From Staphylococcus pseudintermedius (GTDB taxonomy: Bacteria > Bacillota > Bacilli > Staphylococcales > Staphylococcaceae), in NCBI RefSeq assembly GCF_001792775.2, contig NZ_MLGE02000008.1, forward strand, positions 17,112 to 81,111: a stretch of 64,000 nucleotides of DNA, given 5' to 3'. Shown here piece after piece: positions 30,605 to 41,483 of the stretch. A program made the translations under genes and the position numbers. Position 1 is the stretch's first letter. Every line of letters starts with the position of its first letter. The notes below the pieces were generated by a model that was not told where the DNA came from, searched no databases, and was given only the letters and a program-made list of their open reading frames with translations.

Positions 30605-33358
30605 CTATTTATTCAACACAGATTCAAACTCTTGAATAGATTGACGATCATATTTTTCAAAATCAAATGCGTTTAATTCTATTGTATTTGCTATTTTTTG
30701 TTTCATACCATGTACCAGACCCTCAACGTCATTTTCCACGATAATTGCTTGTTGATTGTCTAGATACGCAATTGTTTCTTTTAAGTTAACTGTAATGGCG
30801 TCCGTTCCAACTGCAATCGCTTCATAAACGACTAAGCCTAATCCTTCGTAATTTGATGAAAGTACGAAAGCGTCACAATGTTTTAATAACGCATATGGGT
30901 TTGTTAATCCACCTAAAATAATAATATTTTCTCTAGCTTCCGAATTGCGTACCCACTCTATTGTTTGTGCACGCAATGGCCCATGTGGACAAATCATGAT
31001 TAAAAAGACATCAGGATTTTCAGAATATACTTTTTCAAATGCCGTTATTAGTTTATCATGTCCTTTTTGATAATCATAACGTCCTATATTAATAAACACT
31101 TGTATATTAGGATTATATAAAGCATCTAGCATTTTAACTTTAGAGATTCTAAATTCCTCATGAAATGTAACAGTAGCAACACCTACGTCAGGGCTATATT
31201 GATAATAATCTTGAATCGTCTCATAGTGTGTTCCATATAAGTACTTAAATTTTTGTTTTAATTCTTGTTCTGAAAGTAAGTCCTCATACAATTGAATAAG
31301 ATGTTGTTGCATTTCACTTAATATAAATGCTTCACGCTTTGTCACTTCTTCATCATTTTGCTGTGATTTTACTAGCGTACTATAGTGACGATATAATTGT
31401 TCTGCTTCTGGATAACTTTGACTAATGTCTGCAAGTTTCTCCTCAATCGTTACGTTTTTTCTACGCTCTGTTAAAGAAACATTAATGTTTTCATTGTAGG
31501 CATACTCTACGTTCACATTTTGCAAAGTTTCAAAAAGATTCTCTTCAGCTAAGCGATTGACACGTTTTTCACCTAAAAAGTTATTCACTACAGTCACTTT
31601 TTTTGCAATACCCTTAATATTTCGAATCAAATTCGCTCGTAAATTCTCATGTACCAAAACAATTTTATCTGCTTTTTTATAGGCTCTAAATATGATTTTT
31701 TGACTATAGTTTTTCTTTGCTTTATATTCAGCAAACATATCCGTATGCACCCAAATGGCAGTCTTTTGCTCAATAAATTGCAACATGCCGGCATACTTTC
31801 TTTCAAAACCAGTATAATGCACAAACCAATCTATTTTTAAGTTACCAAAAATTCGTGAAAATTCTTCTTTAAAAATACGTTTAAGTTGCTTATCAAATTG
31901 TTTAAGATCAAGATTTTCATTTCTCATGAATTGCTTTAACAAAATGCGATCTTTAAAGTTCCCATTTATCTCACCATCAATAGGATAAAAATGGACATTT
32001 TCAGGAAGATTTTTTAGTCTTTCAAAATATTCCGGTTTCATTTGATGTTTTTCAAAGAAACAAATGTAATTACGTTTCGTTGTATCAATATTTTCTAATG
32101 TATTAATCAGCGCTGTAGTCACACCGTTATTCCAGAAACCACCACTGACGATTGCTACAGTCTCTTTGCCATTATATAAGCGTTCAGTAGAAATTGCTTC
32201 GTTTGATTGATCATACAGCATATGAGCCACAACGATATCTGAACCCTTCTCTTGATCCACTGCATTAAAACGTTCATTGATTGCTGAATAATCTACCTCT
32301 TTGGGCAACGTTTCTATAGCTTCAAATAGTGTCGGTAAAGTGTCTACTTGTGTGAATGGATACTCACGAAGATCTTCATAAATGCCTCGCTCTTCTTCAT
32401 ACTGCTCTAAATCATAAGTGTATAGAATGACAGGTCGATTTAAATTCGCATAGTCATACATCACTGACGAATAATCAGTAATTAAACCATCTGTAGCAGT
32501 TAAGAATGTATAGGGCTCAAAATGACTTGGAAATGGTTTGATTCTTTCATAATTGTCCTCAATTTGAACTTTTTCAAATGGATGCAACTTCACATAAACA
32601 ACGGTATTTTCATCTAATTGTGACTCAAGATAATCAAACATTTCTCTCAAATGCGTTGAATTCTTCACACGCCCTACACTTCCACGCCATGTCGGCATAT
32701 AAACAAGGATTTTTTTATCTTCCATGTTATAAAAACTTCTCACTTCTTCTCTGAGATGTGGCTTGAAAAATGCATCATTTCTTGGTGAGGGTGCAACGAC
32801 CATTTCACCTTGATAAACCCCTTCAAGATGCGCTGTTTTCGCTAAAATATCTTTCGTATATGTATTATTGACGTAAATTCTATCAGCCATATAATAATTT
32901 CGCTGAACATTCGCGACATCTATCATATTAGGCATATCTTTGCCCATATATTTTAAAGGCGTGCCATGCCAAACCATATAATATTTTTGTTCTGGACGTT
33001 TATTAAAAAACGGATAAAAAGTCGTATCGTTAATTAAGGTTCCTGCTACTGCCAATAATTCATAGTAACGTTTTGATAAATGTCTGACATAAGTCACGGC
33101 ATGACTAAAGCGTTGCTCAAAAAATTCAGGTATTTCTACATTTTCCTTTATGACCACATAAAGATGAGGTTGTGGTCGTTGAGTCAATAAACTGTCAATC
33201 AGATAAAAAATATGTCCCCCTAAAGATTCCCCGTGTACCGCTTCTAACACAATCGTATTGGGTTCAACCGGCTTGGTACGACGAAAATTAACATAAGTAA
33301 ATTTACCCTCATTATTTCGGAAATTACTAACTTTCTTCTTAATATTAATTTTTTTCAT
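30605..33358 (-). CDS. Two-domain glycerophosphotransferase / glycosyltransferase of cell-wall polymer synthesis
   Basis: 917 aa. The N-terminal half (about 30-390) resembles the TagF/TarF-type CDP-glycerol:polyol-phosphate glycerophosphotransferase domain, with YYMVWHGTPLKYMGKD, YMPTWRG, VKLHPFE and ITDYSSVMYDYA. The C-terminal half (about 405-915) is a GT4-type glycosyltransferase with a Rossmann start (TVAIVSGGFWNNGVTTAL), INIGRYDYQKGHDKLI and the EGLGLVVYEAIAVGT donor site. No signal peptide or transmembrane helix is evident, so it probably acts at the inner face. With galU adjacent, a glucosylated glycerol-phosphate polymer is a reasonable inference. Its exact product is unknown. Single frame, no break. 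Confidence 0.82.
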   Translation of the reverse strand: MKKINIKKKVSNFRNNEGKFTYVNFRRTKPVEPNTIVLEAVHGESLGGHIFYLIDSLLTQRPQPHLYVVIKENVEIPEFFEQRFSHAVTYVRHLSKRYYELLAVAGTLINDTTFYPFFNKRPEQKYYMVWHGTPLKYMGKDMPNMIDVANVQRNYYMADRIYVNNTYTKDILAKTAHLEGVYQGEMVVAPSPRNDAFFKPHLREEVRSFYNMEDKKILVYMPTWRGSVGRVKNSTHLREMFDYLESQLDENTVVYVKLHPFEKVQIEDNYERIKPFPSHFEPYTFLTATDGLITDYSSVMYDYANLNRPVILYTYDLEQYEEERGIYEDLREYPFTQVDTLPTLFEAIETLPKEVDYSAINERFNAVDQEKGSDIVVAHMLYDQSNEAISTERLYNGKETVAIVSGGFWNNGVTTALINTLENIDTTKRNYICFFEKHQMKPEYFERLKNLPENVHFYPIDGEINGNFKDRILLKQFMRNENLDLKQFDKQLKRIFKEEFSRIFGNLKIDWFVHYTGFERKYAGMLQFIEQKTAIWVHTDMFAEYKAKKNYSQKIIFRAYKKADKIVLVHENLRANLIRNIKGIAKKVTVVNNFLGEKRVNRLAEENLFETLQNVNVEYAYNENINVSLTERRKNVTIEEKLADISQSYPEAEQLYRHYSTLVKSQQNDEEVTKREAFILSEMQQHLIQLYEDLLSEQELKQKFKYLYGTHYETIQDYYQYSPDVGVATVTFHEEFRISKVKMLDALYNPNIQVFINIGRYDYQKGHDKLITAFEKVYSENPDVFLIMICPHGPLRAQTIEWVRNSEARENIIILGGLTNPYALLKHCDAFVLSSNYEGLGLVVYEAIAVGTDAITVNLKETIAYLDNQQAIIVENDVEGLVHGMKQKIANTIELNAFDFEKYDRQSIQEFESVLNK

Positions 33359-33604
33359 CTATCTAGCCCCTCCAAATTTTACATAACCAATTATTTACAT
33401 TAGCTGATATTTCCAAAACTTTAATTATATACAATCCATTTAATTATACTAAACGATATATGAAAGTCCACCATTAATTGGGTAATTATATCATTTGTAA
33501 CATCATAATAAATGATAACTCCTCATATATTTTATCGGATTTTCCGAATTAAATATTTCCTTTTCTTCTGTTTCGATATATTCTATTCGAAAGCAGACAA
33601 TGTT

Positions 33605-34795
33605 ATGTACAATATAATTGAATTACTATGTTTCGACACACTTTCCACTTTCATGTCTTCCATTTTTTCTTTCGCCTGTAGCTTTTATATTTTGACGTTA
33701 ACGGGTTCTGCTTCATTATTCGGAACTTATTTGGGCGCTATTGCAATGATCGAGACGCTAGCATTACCTTTAATCGGTACGTTTATTGATAGAGTTGCGC
33801 ACAAACGACTTCTTATGATTGGCCAAAGTATCAGTACCGGTATCCTATTATTATTATTTGCATTTACTGAAAATATACCGATGATTTTCATGACCATGAT
33901 TGTGCTGGTCTTCGTGGATATGATTGTGTCATCGATTGTAAGTTCTAATTTACAACTCATCTCAGAGGAATATTTAGAAAAGTTGAATTCTTATCGTCAA
34001 ATCGTGACTTCTGCGTCAGGAATTTTGTCACCGATTTTGGGCGGCTTACTTGTAGCGATATTGTCAATTCAAAATATCGCACTCATCAATTCAGTTACTG
34101 AGTTTTTATGTTTATTACTGTTGCCACTCCTCACATTTAAAAATGCAGGCGTTGTGCAACAGCAACAAACTTTCTTTCAAAATTTTAAGTCCGGTTTCAA
34201 ATACATTGCACGTTTCAATAATTTGAAAGCCATCACTGTCACAGCGGCATTTGTCAACTTTCTCATCACTGCTATCATGATTGGTGTCCCTTTTATGATT
34301 TTGCAACAGTTGCATTTAACGTCTAAACATCTTGGTCTGTTCGAAATTATTTTCAGCGGATCAGTCTTAGCAAGCGGTCTCTTTTTCTCAATCTATACGC
34401 TTAAAAATCATTACAAGCGATATATCAGTACATCAATTACAATACTTGCTTTTGTTTTAGTCGCATTCGGACTCGCTCCAATGTTTCAAGAGCAACTATG
34501 GCTTAGTTTCGGTATTATTGCATTCGCTACGATTGTCGCTGAGTTTGCCGTCAATCTTAATAACATTCCGCTTCAAATTTTATTACAAAAAGAAGTGGAA
34601 GAGCGGTATAAAACAAGAGTTTTCGCATTACTAGGTAGTCTTTCCATGAGGTTAAGGACAGCCGCTTTAGTGTTTTTCGGATTCGTTATTCCACTACACA
34701 CTACCCTCGCATTTGTTATTTCTGGTGTTGTATTATTGTGGGTTTTACTCTATTTTCGAAAGCGTTATGCCGAAAACACATCAATATTTGAATAA
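33605..34795 (+). CDS. MFS transporter, drug-efflux-like
   Basis: 396 aa, about 12 helices, of the MFS_3 type related to macrolide and siderophore exporters (LTGSASLFGTYLGAIAMIETLALPLIGTFIDRVAHKRLLMI is the helix 2-3 signature region). The start is uncertain: the ATG at 33605 begins just before helix 1 but has only a weak ribosome site; an in-frame ATG at 33512 lacks one as well. Followed by a terminator. Substrate unknown; no resistance role can be claimed. Confidence 0.75.
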   Translation: MYNIIELLCFDTLSTFMSSIFSFACSFYILTLTGSASLFGTYLGAIAMIETLALPLIGTFIDRVAHKRLLMIGQSISTGILLLLFAFTENIPMIFMTMIVLVFVDMIVSSIVSSNLQLISEEYLEKLNSYRQIVTSASGILSPILGGLLVAILSIQNIALINSVTEFLCLLLLPLLTFKNAGVVQQQQTFFQNFKSGFKYIARFNNLKAITVTAAFVNFLITAIMIGVPFMILQQLHLTSKHLGLFEIIFSGSVLASGLFFSIYTLKNHYKRYISTSITILAFVLVAFGLAPMFQEQLWLSFGIIAFATIVAEFAVNLNNIPLQILLQKEVEERYKTRVFALLGSLSMRLRTAALVFFGFVIPLHTTLAFVISGVVLLWVLLYFRKRYAENTSIFE

Positions 34796-34807
34796 TGCAT
34801 CTCGCAT

Positions 34808-34842
34808 CCTTATTCACCATGATGGAATAAGGAGGTTTTTTA
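34808..34842 (+). terminator. Terminator between the MFS gene and hptA
   Basis: CCTTATTC/GAATAAGG stem followed by a T-rich run. Confidence 0.75.
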
Positions 34843-34965
34843 TTTATCATTCGTTTGCAATCATCCAAAATCATAAGAAAGTCATAATATTAATTTTTTT
34901 CTCTACAAATTAAATAAATATTGGTAAGATAAATACAATACTTGAGATAGGAAAGGATTATACGA

Positions 34966-35919
34966 ATGAAAAAATGGTTATGGTGTCTACTCATTATACT
35001 TCTTTGTGGTTGTCAACAAGATACATCGAATGCGAACGATACATTAACCATTTATTCCCCCTATCCGAAACATTTGATTCAACCTATACTCAAAGACTTC
35101 GAACATCAAGAAAATGTAAAGGTAACAGTCATTGAAGATTCGACACAAGTTTTATTATCAAAAATTCATCAGACGCCGAAACATGGACGCGGAGATATTT
35201 TTGTAGGTGGGGTATTAAGTGAAACTATCGAGCATCCCGAAGATTTTGTGCCTTATAAAGCACCAGATCTATCGAAGTTTCGTATTTCATTATCGGACCA
35301 ACCTATCGTCACACCGTTTATATTAATGCCGACAGTAATTGTTGTGAATACAGACTTACAAGGTGATATTCACATCAATGGCTATACGGACCTTATGCAA
35401 CCGGCACTCAAACAAAAAGTCGCCTATTCGAACCCTAAAACGACAACGACAGGTTATCAACATATGCGCGGGTTATACCATATTCATAACAATACTGACG
35501 CAATTCATCAATTCCGCCAACAAGCAGTGGCGCTTTCTAAGTCTTCTGATGTCATTGCCCAAGTAGCTCAAGGACGGTATTATGCTGGACTCAGTTACGA
35601 ACAAGATGCGCGCACCTGGCTTCAAAAAGGCTATCCGTTAAAAGTCATCTATCCGGATGAAGGTACAGTGCTCAATATAGACGGTATTGCGTTAGTAAAC
35701 AGTCAACACCCGCACCCTAAAAGAACTGCACTCATACATTACTTAACAAGCTACACTGTACAACAACGGTTAGCCCAGGAAAATGGGGTAAAACCGATAC
35801 GTCGTGATGTCTCAGAAATCAAAGAACCCGGAATTGCTCAATTACGAGATATTCCAGTCATCCCTGAAACTGCATTGCCACATGAAACTCATCAAAAATT
35901 TTTGGAGCGTGTAGAATGA
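34966..35919 (+). CDS. hptA: Hexose-phosphate sensing lipoprotein HptA
   Basis: 317 aa, extracellular solute-binding-type lipoprotein. The lipobox LCGC lies at about residues 13-16 (anchoring Cys in ILLCGCQQ). The mature part has the periplasmic binding fold of the Fe3+/hexose-phosphate sensor type. In S. aureus, HptA binds glucose-6-phosphate and signals through the HptS kinase. The stop overlaps the hptS start (ATGA at 35916-35919), and hptR plus uhpT complete the known cluster, which makes this assignment strong. Confidence 0.88.
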   Translation: MKKWLWCLLIILLCGCQQDTSNANDTLTIYSPYPKHLIQPILKDFEHQENVKVTVIEDSTQVLLSKIHQTPKHGRGDIFVGGVLSETIEHPEDFVPYKAPDLSKFRISLSDQPIVTPFILMPTVIVVNTDLQGDIHINGYTDLMQPALKQKVAYSNPKTTTTGYQHMRGLYHIHNNTDAIHQFRQQAVALSKSSDVIAQVAQGRYYAGLSYEQDARTWLQKGYPLKVIYPDEGTVLNIDGIALVNSQHPHPKRTALIHYLTSYTVQQRLAQENGVKPIRRDVSEIKEPGIAQLRDIPVIPETALPHETHQKFLERVE

Positions 35920-37469
35920 AATCGTATCAACCTTATCGTTATCAATTGCGTCGTTCGCTGTTTATTTCGACGATTTTGCCTGTTTTCCTTGTGATCTTAC
36001 TTGGACTCGTCAGTTTTTACACTTTATATATTTGGGTGGAACATCGACACATTCACCAACATTTGCACGAAGCTGAACATGATTTAGCGCATACTGAAAA
36101 TCAAATAAAAACGACCCTTCAAACCGAAAAATCGACATTGAAACAACTCGATTTATCCAAAAAGTCTGATGTGACCACTTTCAAACGTCTATTACTTGAA
36201 CTTGTGCATCAACAGCCAGGTACGGTCTATTACGTGGTCGATAATGGTAAGACATCTATTACGAACAATTATGAAAAGAAAGATGTCCATCAGTTGTACT
36301 TAATGCATCAACAACGTATTCAACTGTTGCACGAAAGTGTCGCACTGTCTTTCTACCTTGCTCAAACGCCACATATAGAAGAAATTCAAGACCGCTATGG
36401 TCATACGACTTTGATTTTGGATCGCTTTGATAATATTTTGTATTCCAACTCGGAACATTTTCACGTCGATGATGCTTTTCCACCCCCACCATTCGGCTTT
36501 ATATCAGAACGTATTCGCCTGAACGATAAAGGTGAACAAATGATTCAATTTAAAGATATCCACGATGCATTAGAAGATGGTCTGCGGTTGTTAGCCATTA
36601 TTTGTATTGCTTTCGTGCTGTTAATGATTTTTGGTTTTATGAATGCACATCGCATGGCCAAACGCCAAACACGTGATATCGAATTAATGATTGATCGTAT
36701 CAACCAAGCACAACGTCGTGAACTCGGGGCATATCAACCTTTAGGCCAACCGAGTGAACTTGAAGATATCAACACTTATATTTATGAATTAGTCGAATCA
36801 AACGAAACACTCATTCACTCAATTGAACAGACAGAACAGCAATTACGGAAAATACAATTAAAGGAAATCGAGCGTCAATTCCAACCCCATTTCCTCTTTA
36901 ATACGATGCAAACGATACAGTATTTAATTACACTGTCACCGCATCAAGCACAAAAAGTTGTACAACAGTTGTCACAAATGTTGCGTTATACACTGCGCGT
37001 CAAGACGGACAAAGTGCCATTAAAAGAGGAGCTTGCTTATATTCAAAAATATGTCACCATTCAAAACATCCGCTTCGATGACAGTATTACGTTAAATATA
37101 GATATGGGCCATCGTCTTGAAAATGAGCTGATTCGTAAAATGATGATTCACCCTTTAATTGAAAATGCAATTAAGCACGGTCGTGAATCCGAACCTTTAA
37201 TCATCACGATACGTATTAAGCAAACTGCCAAATATTTACGTATTTTCGTCCATGATAATGGGATGGGTATGACAGTGGACAGACGTGCGCAAGTGAGACA
37301 AATGTTGCAAGAAAATGTATTTGATACGTCACATTTAGGTTTGAATCACCTTAACCATAAAGTACAAATTCAATATGGTGTACGTGCAAGATTGAGAATT
37401 TTTTCAGCTTATCAACAAGGGACATTAATCGCATTTCAACTACCAAGAGAGGAGCAAACTGATGTATAA
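35916..37469 (+). CDS. hptS: HptS sensor histidine kinase
   Basis: 517 aa, membrane sensor of the LytS/YesM class. Two transmembrane segments (about residues 14-40 and 220-242) flank an extracellular sensor region. The phospho-acceptor His lies in [14 protein letters not shown] (about 323), with the N-box [14 protein letters not shown] and G-box HDNGMGM of the ATPase domain. It detects extracellular hexose phosphates together with HptA and phosphorylates HptR. Overlaps hptA by 4 bp and hptR by 8 bp. Confidence 0.9.
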   Translation: MKSYQPYRYQLRRSLFISTILPVFLVILLGLVSFYTLYIWVEHRHIHQHLHEAEHDLAHTENQIKTTLQTEKSTLKQLDLSKKSDVTTFKRLLLELVHQQPGTVYYVVDNGKTSITNNYEKKDVHQLYLMHQQRIQLLHESVALSFYLAQTPHIEEIQDRYGHTTLILDRFDNILYSNSEHFHVDDAFPPPPFGFISERIRLNDKGEQMIQFKDIHDALEDGLRLLAIICIAFVLLMIFGFMNAHRMAKRQTRDIELMIDRINQAQRRELGAYQPLGQPSELEDINTYIYELVESNETLIHSIEQTEQQLRKIQLKEIERQFQPHFLFNTMQTIQYLITLSPHQAQKVVQQLSQMLRYTLRVKTDKVPLKEELAYIQKYVTIQNIRFDDSITLNIDMGHRLENELIRKMMIHPLIENAIKHGRESEPLIITIRIKQTAKYLRIFVHDNGMGMTVDRRAQVRQMLQENVFDTSHLGLNHLNHKVQIQYGVRARLRIFSAYQQGTLIAFQLPREEQTDV

Positions 37470-38205
37470 AGTGGTCATTTGTGATGATGAACGTATTATT
37501 CGTGAAGGACTGAAGCAGGCAATCTCGTGGGAAGACTATCATTTTCATGAAGTTTGGCTCGCTAAAGACGGCATCGAAGGGTTGTCACTGATTCGAGAAC
37601 ATCAACCCGACCTTGTGATTACAGACATTCGTATGCCGCGTATGGATGGGGTCGAACTGTTAGAAGCGATTAAAGACTTGCCGTGTCAGAAGATAATTTT
37701 ATCGAGTTATGATGATTTTGAATATATGCAAGCAGGGATTCATCATCACGTGTTAGATTATTTATTGAAACCGATTGATTCAGAGCAGTTAAATCAACGT
37801 TTGGCGCAATTTGTTCCACATGCACACGAGCAAAAAACAACAATGACGACAACATTACCTATATTTCAACCGTTAATGAAATTAGAGTATCCTGACTATT
37901 ACGTCAATTACGTTGTTCAACATATCCATCATCATTATGATCAAAAATGGCAAAGTAATGCATTAACCACAGAGCTCGGCGTGAGTGAATCTTATTTGAT
38001 GCGGATTTTTAAAAACCATGTCGGAATTACGATGTTAGATTATTTAAATCGTTATCGGATTTATCAAGCGATGTCATTGTTGCAAAGTGGGGATAAACAT
38101 TATGAAATTGCCCATAAAGTCGGTTTTTCTGATTACAAAAGTTTCAGTTATCATTTTAAAAAGTATTTGAAAATGTCACCACGAGAATACGTGAATTCAA
38201 AATAA
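37462..38205 (+). CDS. hptR: HptR response regulator
   Basis: 247 aa. An N-terminal receiver ([16 protein letters not shown], phospho-Asp in [13 protein letters not shown] about residue 55, Lys in YLLKPID) is joined to a C-terminal AraC-type double helix-turn-helix (about 150-247, [18 protein letters not shown] and [17 protein letters not shown]). Activates uhpT, the convergent gene 200 bp downstream, in response to external glucose-6-phosphate. Confidence 0.92.
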   Translation: MYKVVICDDERIIREGLKQAISWEDYHFHEVWLAKDGIEGLSLIREHQPDLVITDIRMPRMDGVELLEAIKDLPCQKIILSSYDDFEYMQAGIHHHVLDYLLKPIDSEQLNQRLAQFVPHAHEQKTTMTTTLPIFQPLMKLEYPDYYVNYVVQHIHHHYDQKWQSNALTTELGVSESYLMRIFKNHVGITMLDYLNRYRIYQAMSLLQSGDKHYEIAHKVGFSDYKSFSYHFKKYLKMSPREYVNSK

Positions 38206-38354
38206 GGTATGAACACCGAGTATGGTTCACCACTTCATTCACTGATGACATCTACTTGCACAAAACTTTTTATAAGTGATTCGTCGTGACTCGAATGCAG
38301 GCTAACTTCTGTCAGATTAAACATGTAAAGTTATGTAAAAGCACATCTATTAAT

Positions 38355-38398
38355 CAAAAAAACTAAGGGGCTTAGACGATTGAACGTCTAAGCCTCCC
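38355..38398 (-). terminator. Terminator after uhpT
   Basis: GGGGCTTAGACG/CGTCTAAGCCTCC hairpin followed by T7 on the minus strand. Confidence 0.85.
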
Positions 38399-38407
38399 AA
38401 TTGTACA

Positions 38408-39787
38408 TTAAATATTTAAACTTCTAATTTTCTTTTCTTCAAAATAAGCAACAAAACCGAGTAGAATAATACCTATAAAGAGTGCGGCATAAAAGACGAT
38501 AAAGACATCTGTCCAACCACTTAATGTATAACCAAATACTGTTAATCCGTTGCGCTGAGGATCTGCAATCGCTGCAAGTCCAACTTTCGCCATTGAATCA
38601 CCAAATAAATACGCAAATGAGCCGGTCATCCCATTCGCTACACTAATCGCATTTTTAGGTACAAAGCCTGTTAATGCAACACCAATTAATAATTGCGGTC
38701 CGAAAATAAGTGCACCTAAAGCGAATAATGAAACGTTAACCATTGTCACACTTGTTGCATGAGTGTAGAAATGCACAACAAATGTAATTAAAAACATACA
38801 TCCGATTGCTACAACGGCACGACGTCCTTTGAGTAAATCCGACACATAACCCCATAATAAACTTGCGACTAATGCGCCAATTTCAAAGTAAAATATCGTA
38901 TTTACCGCATCTGCCTTATCAAAATGAAGGTATTCCGATACGTACAATGGCGCCCAGTTGTCGATACCAATTCTTACGATATAAACAAATACGTTAGATA
39001 CACACAAAATCCAAATCACAGGATTCTTTAAAATATATTTCGTGAAAATTTGCCATTTCGTCATGTCTTGTGCATCAATATTTTCTTGTTCGACAGGCTC
39101 TTCCCAAATCTCTTCTGCACGATTCCAACCGAGTTCTTCAGGATCATCCTTACCGATAAAGAGTGTCGCTATCCCAATTATCAACGCGATGACTGATGGG
39201 AACACAAACATTCCAATGACACTACCATGGAAGAAAACGTTCGCTCCCCATAACGCAAGACCCCCTGCAATGGCACCACCAATATTATGTGATGTATTCC
39301 AGAAACCTAAATAACGACCGCGCTTTGTACGTGGTGCCCAGCGTGATATCGTTGAGTAACTTGCTGGCCCACCGACCGATTGGAATATCCCATTTAATCC
39401 CCATAAAACAATTAATAAGCCCATTACAGAACCGAAGTAACTTAATACAAATCCCATAATTAAAACGACTGTTGCAGATAAAACAAGTAAAAAGGAAATG
39501 ATTTTTTTCGTATTACGACCATCTACAAAATAGCCGAGTAATGTCTTCCCTAATCCATATGTAATACTGAATGCTAAACCGATATACCCGAGTTGTAACG
39601 TCGTCAATCCAATCTCTTCTTTAAGTAAAGGTTGCGCCGCCTTAAAGTTATTACGAATCAAGTACATCGCCATGTAAGCGAAAAACACAACGAAGAAAGC
39701 TTGCAAGAAATAACGTAGCCAAAGTTTACGTTGCATTGAAAGCGAAATCCCTTTGTTAGGGATCTTTTGAATGTCGAAAAAGTTCAT
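38408..39787 (-). CDS. uhpT: Hexose-phosphate antiporter UhpT
   Basis: 459 aa, 12-helix organophosphate:phosphate antiporter that imports glucose-6-phosphate and also admits fosfomycin. Family features include the N-terminal SMQRKLWLRYFLQAFFVVFFAYMAMYLIRNNFKAAQ and SRWAPRTKRGRYLGFWNTSHNIGGA. GAGGTGA before the ATG at 39787 fixes the start. Convergent with hptASR, its regulators. A cre-like site at 39827-39844 suggests CcpA repression. Confidence 0.93.
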   Translation of the reverse strand: MNFFDIQKIPNKGISLSMQRKLWLRYFLQAFFVVFFAYMAMYLIRNNFKAAQPLLKEEIGLTTLQLGYIGLAFSITYGLGKTLLGYFVDGRNTKKIISFLLVLSATVVLIMGFVLSYFGSVMGLLIVLWGLNGIFQSVGGPASYSTISRWAPRTKRGRYLGFWNTSHNIGGAIAGGLALWGANVFFHGSVIGMFVFPSVIALIIGIATLFIGKDDPEELGWNRAEEIWEEPVEQENIDAQDMTKWQIFTKYILKNPVIWILCVSNVFVYIVRIGIDNWAPLYVSEYLHFDKADAVNTIFYFEIGALVASLLWGYVSDLLKGRRAVVAIGCMFLITFVVHFYTHATSVTMVNVSLFALGALIFGPQLLIGVALTGFVPKNAISVANGMTGSFAYLFGDSMAKVGLAAIADPQRNGLTVFGYTLSGWTDVFIVFYAALFIGIILLGFVAYFEEKKIRSLNI

Positions 39788-39826
39788 GTGGTTCACCTCT
39801 GTCTTCATTTGACTTCACTATAGCAC

Positions 39827-39844
39827 CTGATGAAAGCGCTTAAT
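39827..39844 (-). promoter_or_regulatory. Cre-like CcpA site upstream of uhpT
   Basis: On the minus strand ATTAAGCGCTTTCA matches 12 of 14 cre positions, centred on the AGCGCT core about 50 bp before the uhpT start. Confidence 0.65.
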
Positions 39845-40056
39845 ATCCTAAAAATTATCGTTTTATCCGAAATACTGAACAAAGGCATTGAACTGAATGC
39901 GTTAATCTACACATTGGGCTTTCTTGTAGCAAATTTCAATATTTCATCACATATAATACTAATTTTCGAAAGTCTCTGTAACTTTTTATTGACGGATACA
40001 AAAAGTGAAATCTAAACTTAAGTTGTAACTAATTTTATATAAGGAGGCATTGTTTT

Positions 40057-40992
40057 ATGAAAAAAATTGCTATTGCTGGTGCAGGGGCTATGGGTGGACG
40101 TATCGGGAGCCAAATTAAAGAAGCCGGCTATGATGTGAAATTGATTGATATGTGGGAAGAACATGTGAATACAATCAATGAAAAAGGACTTGAAATCCAA
40201 ACAGAAACCGATACTTACACGCTAGAGATTCCTGCTGTTTTGCCACACCAAGTAAACGAAACATTTGATTTAGTGATTATTTTGACGAAATCAATGCAAG
40301 CTAAACAAATGTTACGTACACTATACGACAACAAAGCAATCAATGAAGATACCGCTCTATTGTCTATGATGAATGGTTTAGGTCATGGCGATCGTCTCTC
40401 TGCTATCGTTCCAAAAACACAAATTTTCTTAGCAGTAACAATGTGGACAGCTGGTTTGCGTGGACCAGGTCAATTGTTATTAGAAGGACAAGGTTCTATT
40501 GAATTCCAACGTGCTGATGGTCAAGCGGATGAACGTACAGAACGTATTAATCAAGTGTTTAATGATGCAAAATTAAACGCTAAAATTAGTGACAATGTAT
40601 TTAAGTCAATTTGGAGTAAAGCGACATTAAACAGTGTTTTAAACCCGCTCTGTACGATTTTAGACAAAACCATTAATGAATTCAGTCAATATGAAAAAGC
40701 ACGTGACATTGTCGAACCTCTCATTGGAGAAATTGTCGCAGTTGCAGAAGCGCGAGGTGTCTCATTAAGTGCAGCAGCATTGCTTGATAAAATTGAAGCG
40801 GCGTATCCAAATGAAGCACAAGGTTTACACTATCCTTCGATGCATCAAGATTTGTACAACGGGCGCTATACAGAAATCGACTACTTGAACGGTCAAATCG
40901 CAAAGTACGGTCGTGAGCTCGGTATTGCTACACCGAATAACGAAATGCTGACGCACTTGATTCATGAATTAGAAATGAAACACGTGAAATAA
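40057..40992 (+). CDS. 2-dehydropantoate 2-reductase-like protein
   Basis: 311 aa, NADPH-dependent ketopantoate reductase family (PanE/ApbA). The Rossmann motif GAGAMGG sits at residues 8-14, and the C-terminal helical domain contains the catalytic-lysine region SIWSKATLNSVLNPLC (Lys near 189). AAGGAGG precedes the ATG. There are no panB/panC genes nearby, and staphylococci often carry more than one family member, so pantothenate synthesis is likely but not proven. Terminator follows. Confidence 0.85.
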   Translation: MKKIAIAGAGAMGGRIGSQIKEAGYDVKLIDMWEEHVNTINEKGLEIQTETDTYTLEIPAVLPHQVNETFDLVIILTKSMQAKQMLRTLYDNKAINEDTALLSMMNGLGHGDRLSAIVPKTQIFLAVTMWTAGLRGPGQLLLEGQGSIEFQRADGQADERTERINQVFNDAKLNAKISDNVFKSIWSKATLNSVLNPLCTILDKTINEFSQYEKARDIVEPLIGEIVAVAEARGVSLSAAALLDKIEAAYPNEAQGLHYPSMHQDLYNGRYTEIDYLNGQIAKYGRELGIATPNNEMLTHLIHELEMKHVK

Positions 40993-41483
40993 TCAACGAC
41001 ATTTTAACCATCTTGAATGAGGTAAGTATGTTGGCCAAGGCGTTCCTCTTTTTTTACCCCAATAGGTCAACATACTTACCTTTTTATACTTTATTATTTT
41101 TTACTCTCTCTAAAATCTCACTGTTGAAATTCATATGAAGCGGTTAAAACATATTGCGTTGGATTTTGTACACTCGACGCATGAAAATGGTTCACACAAC
41201 TACAGAAATGTATATAATTTTTAGTTCAAATTTTGACATTAAAAGCCTGATAATCAGCGCATTATGCCATTGCCAGAAAATTTATGTCATTTTTTTCAGA
41301 AAATTATGTTGATTTTTTTACTGCCGGCGTTTATACTCTTTACATAGCAAGCAACAAAATATATTTTAAAATCTTATTCGTCGACGAAGCGCTTTGCTAT
41401 CTTTGGCCAATGAGGCACAGTATTAAAATAGGAAGTCTGCGATATTTCAGATTGTATTGAGAAATAAAAAGGAGGCTGATCCA
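40993..41483. other. Intergenic stretch between panE-like and budA-like genes
   Basis: Beyond the terminator at 41020-41086, this AT-rich stretch shows no ORF. It ends with the AGGAGG of the budA-like gene. Confidence 0.5.
41020..41086 (+). terminator. Terminator after the panE-like gene
   Basis: GGTAAGTATGTTG pairs perfectly with CAACATACTTACC across a 34-nt loop, followed by T5. Confidence 0.85.
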
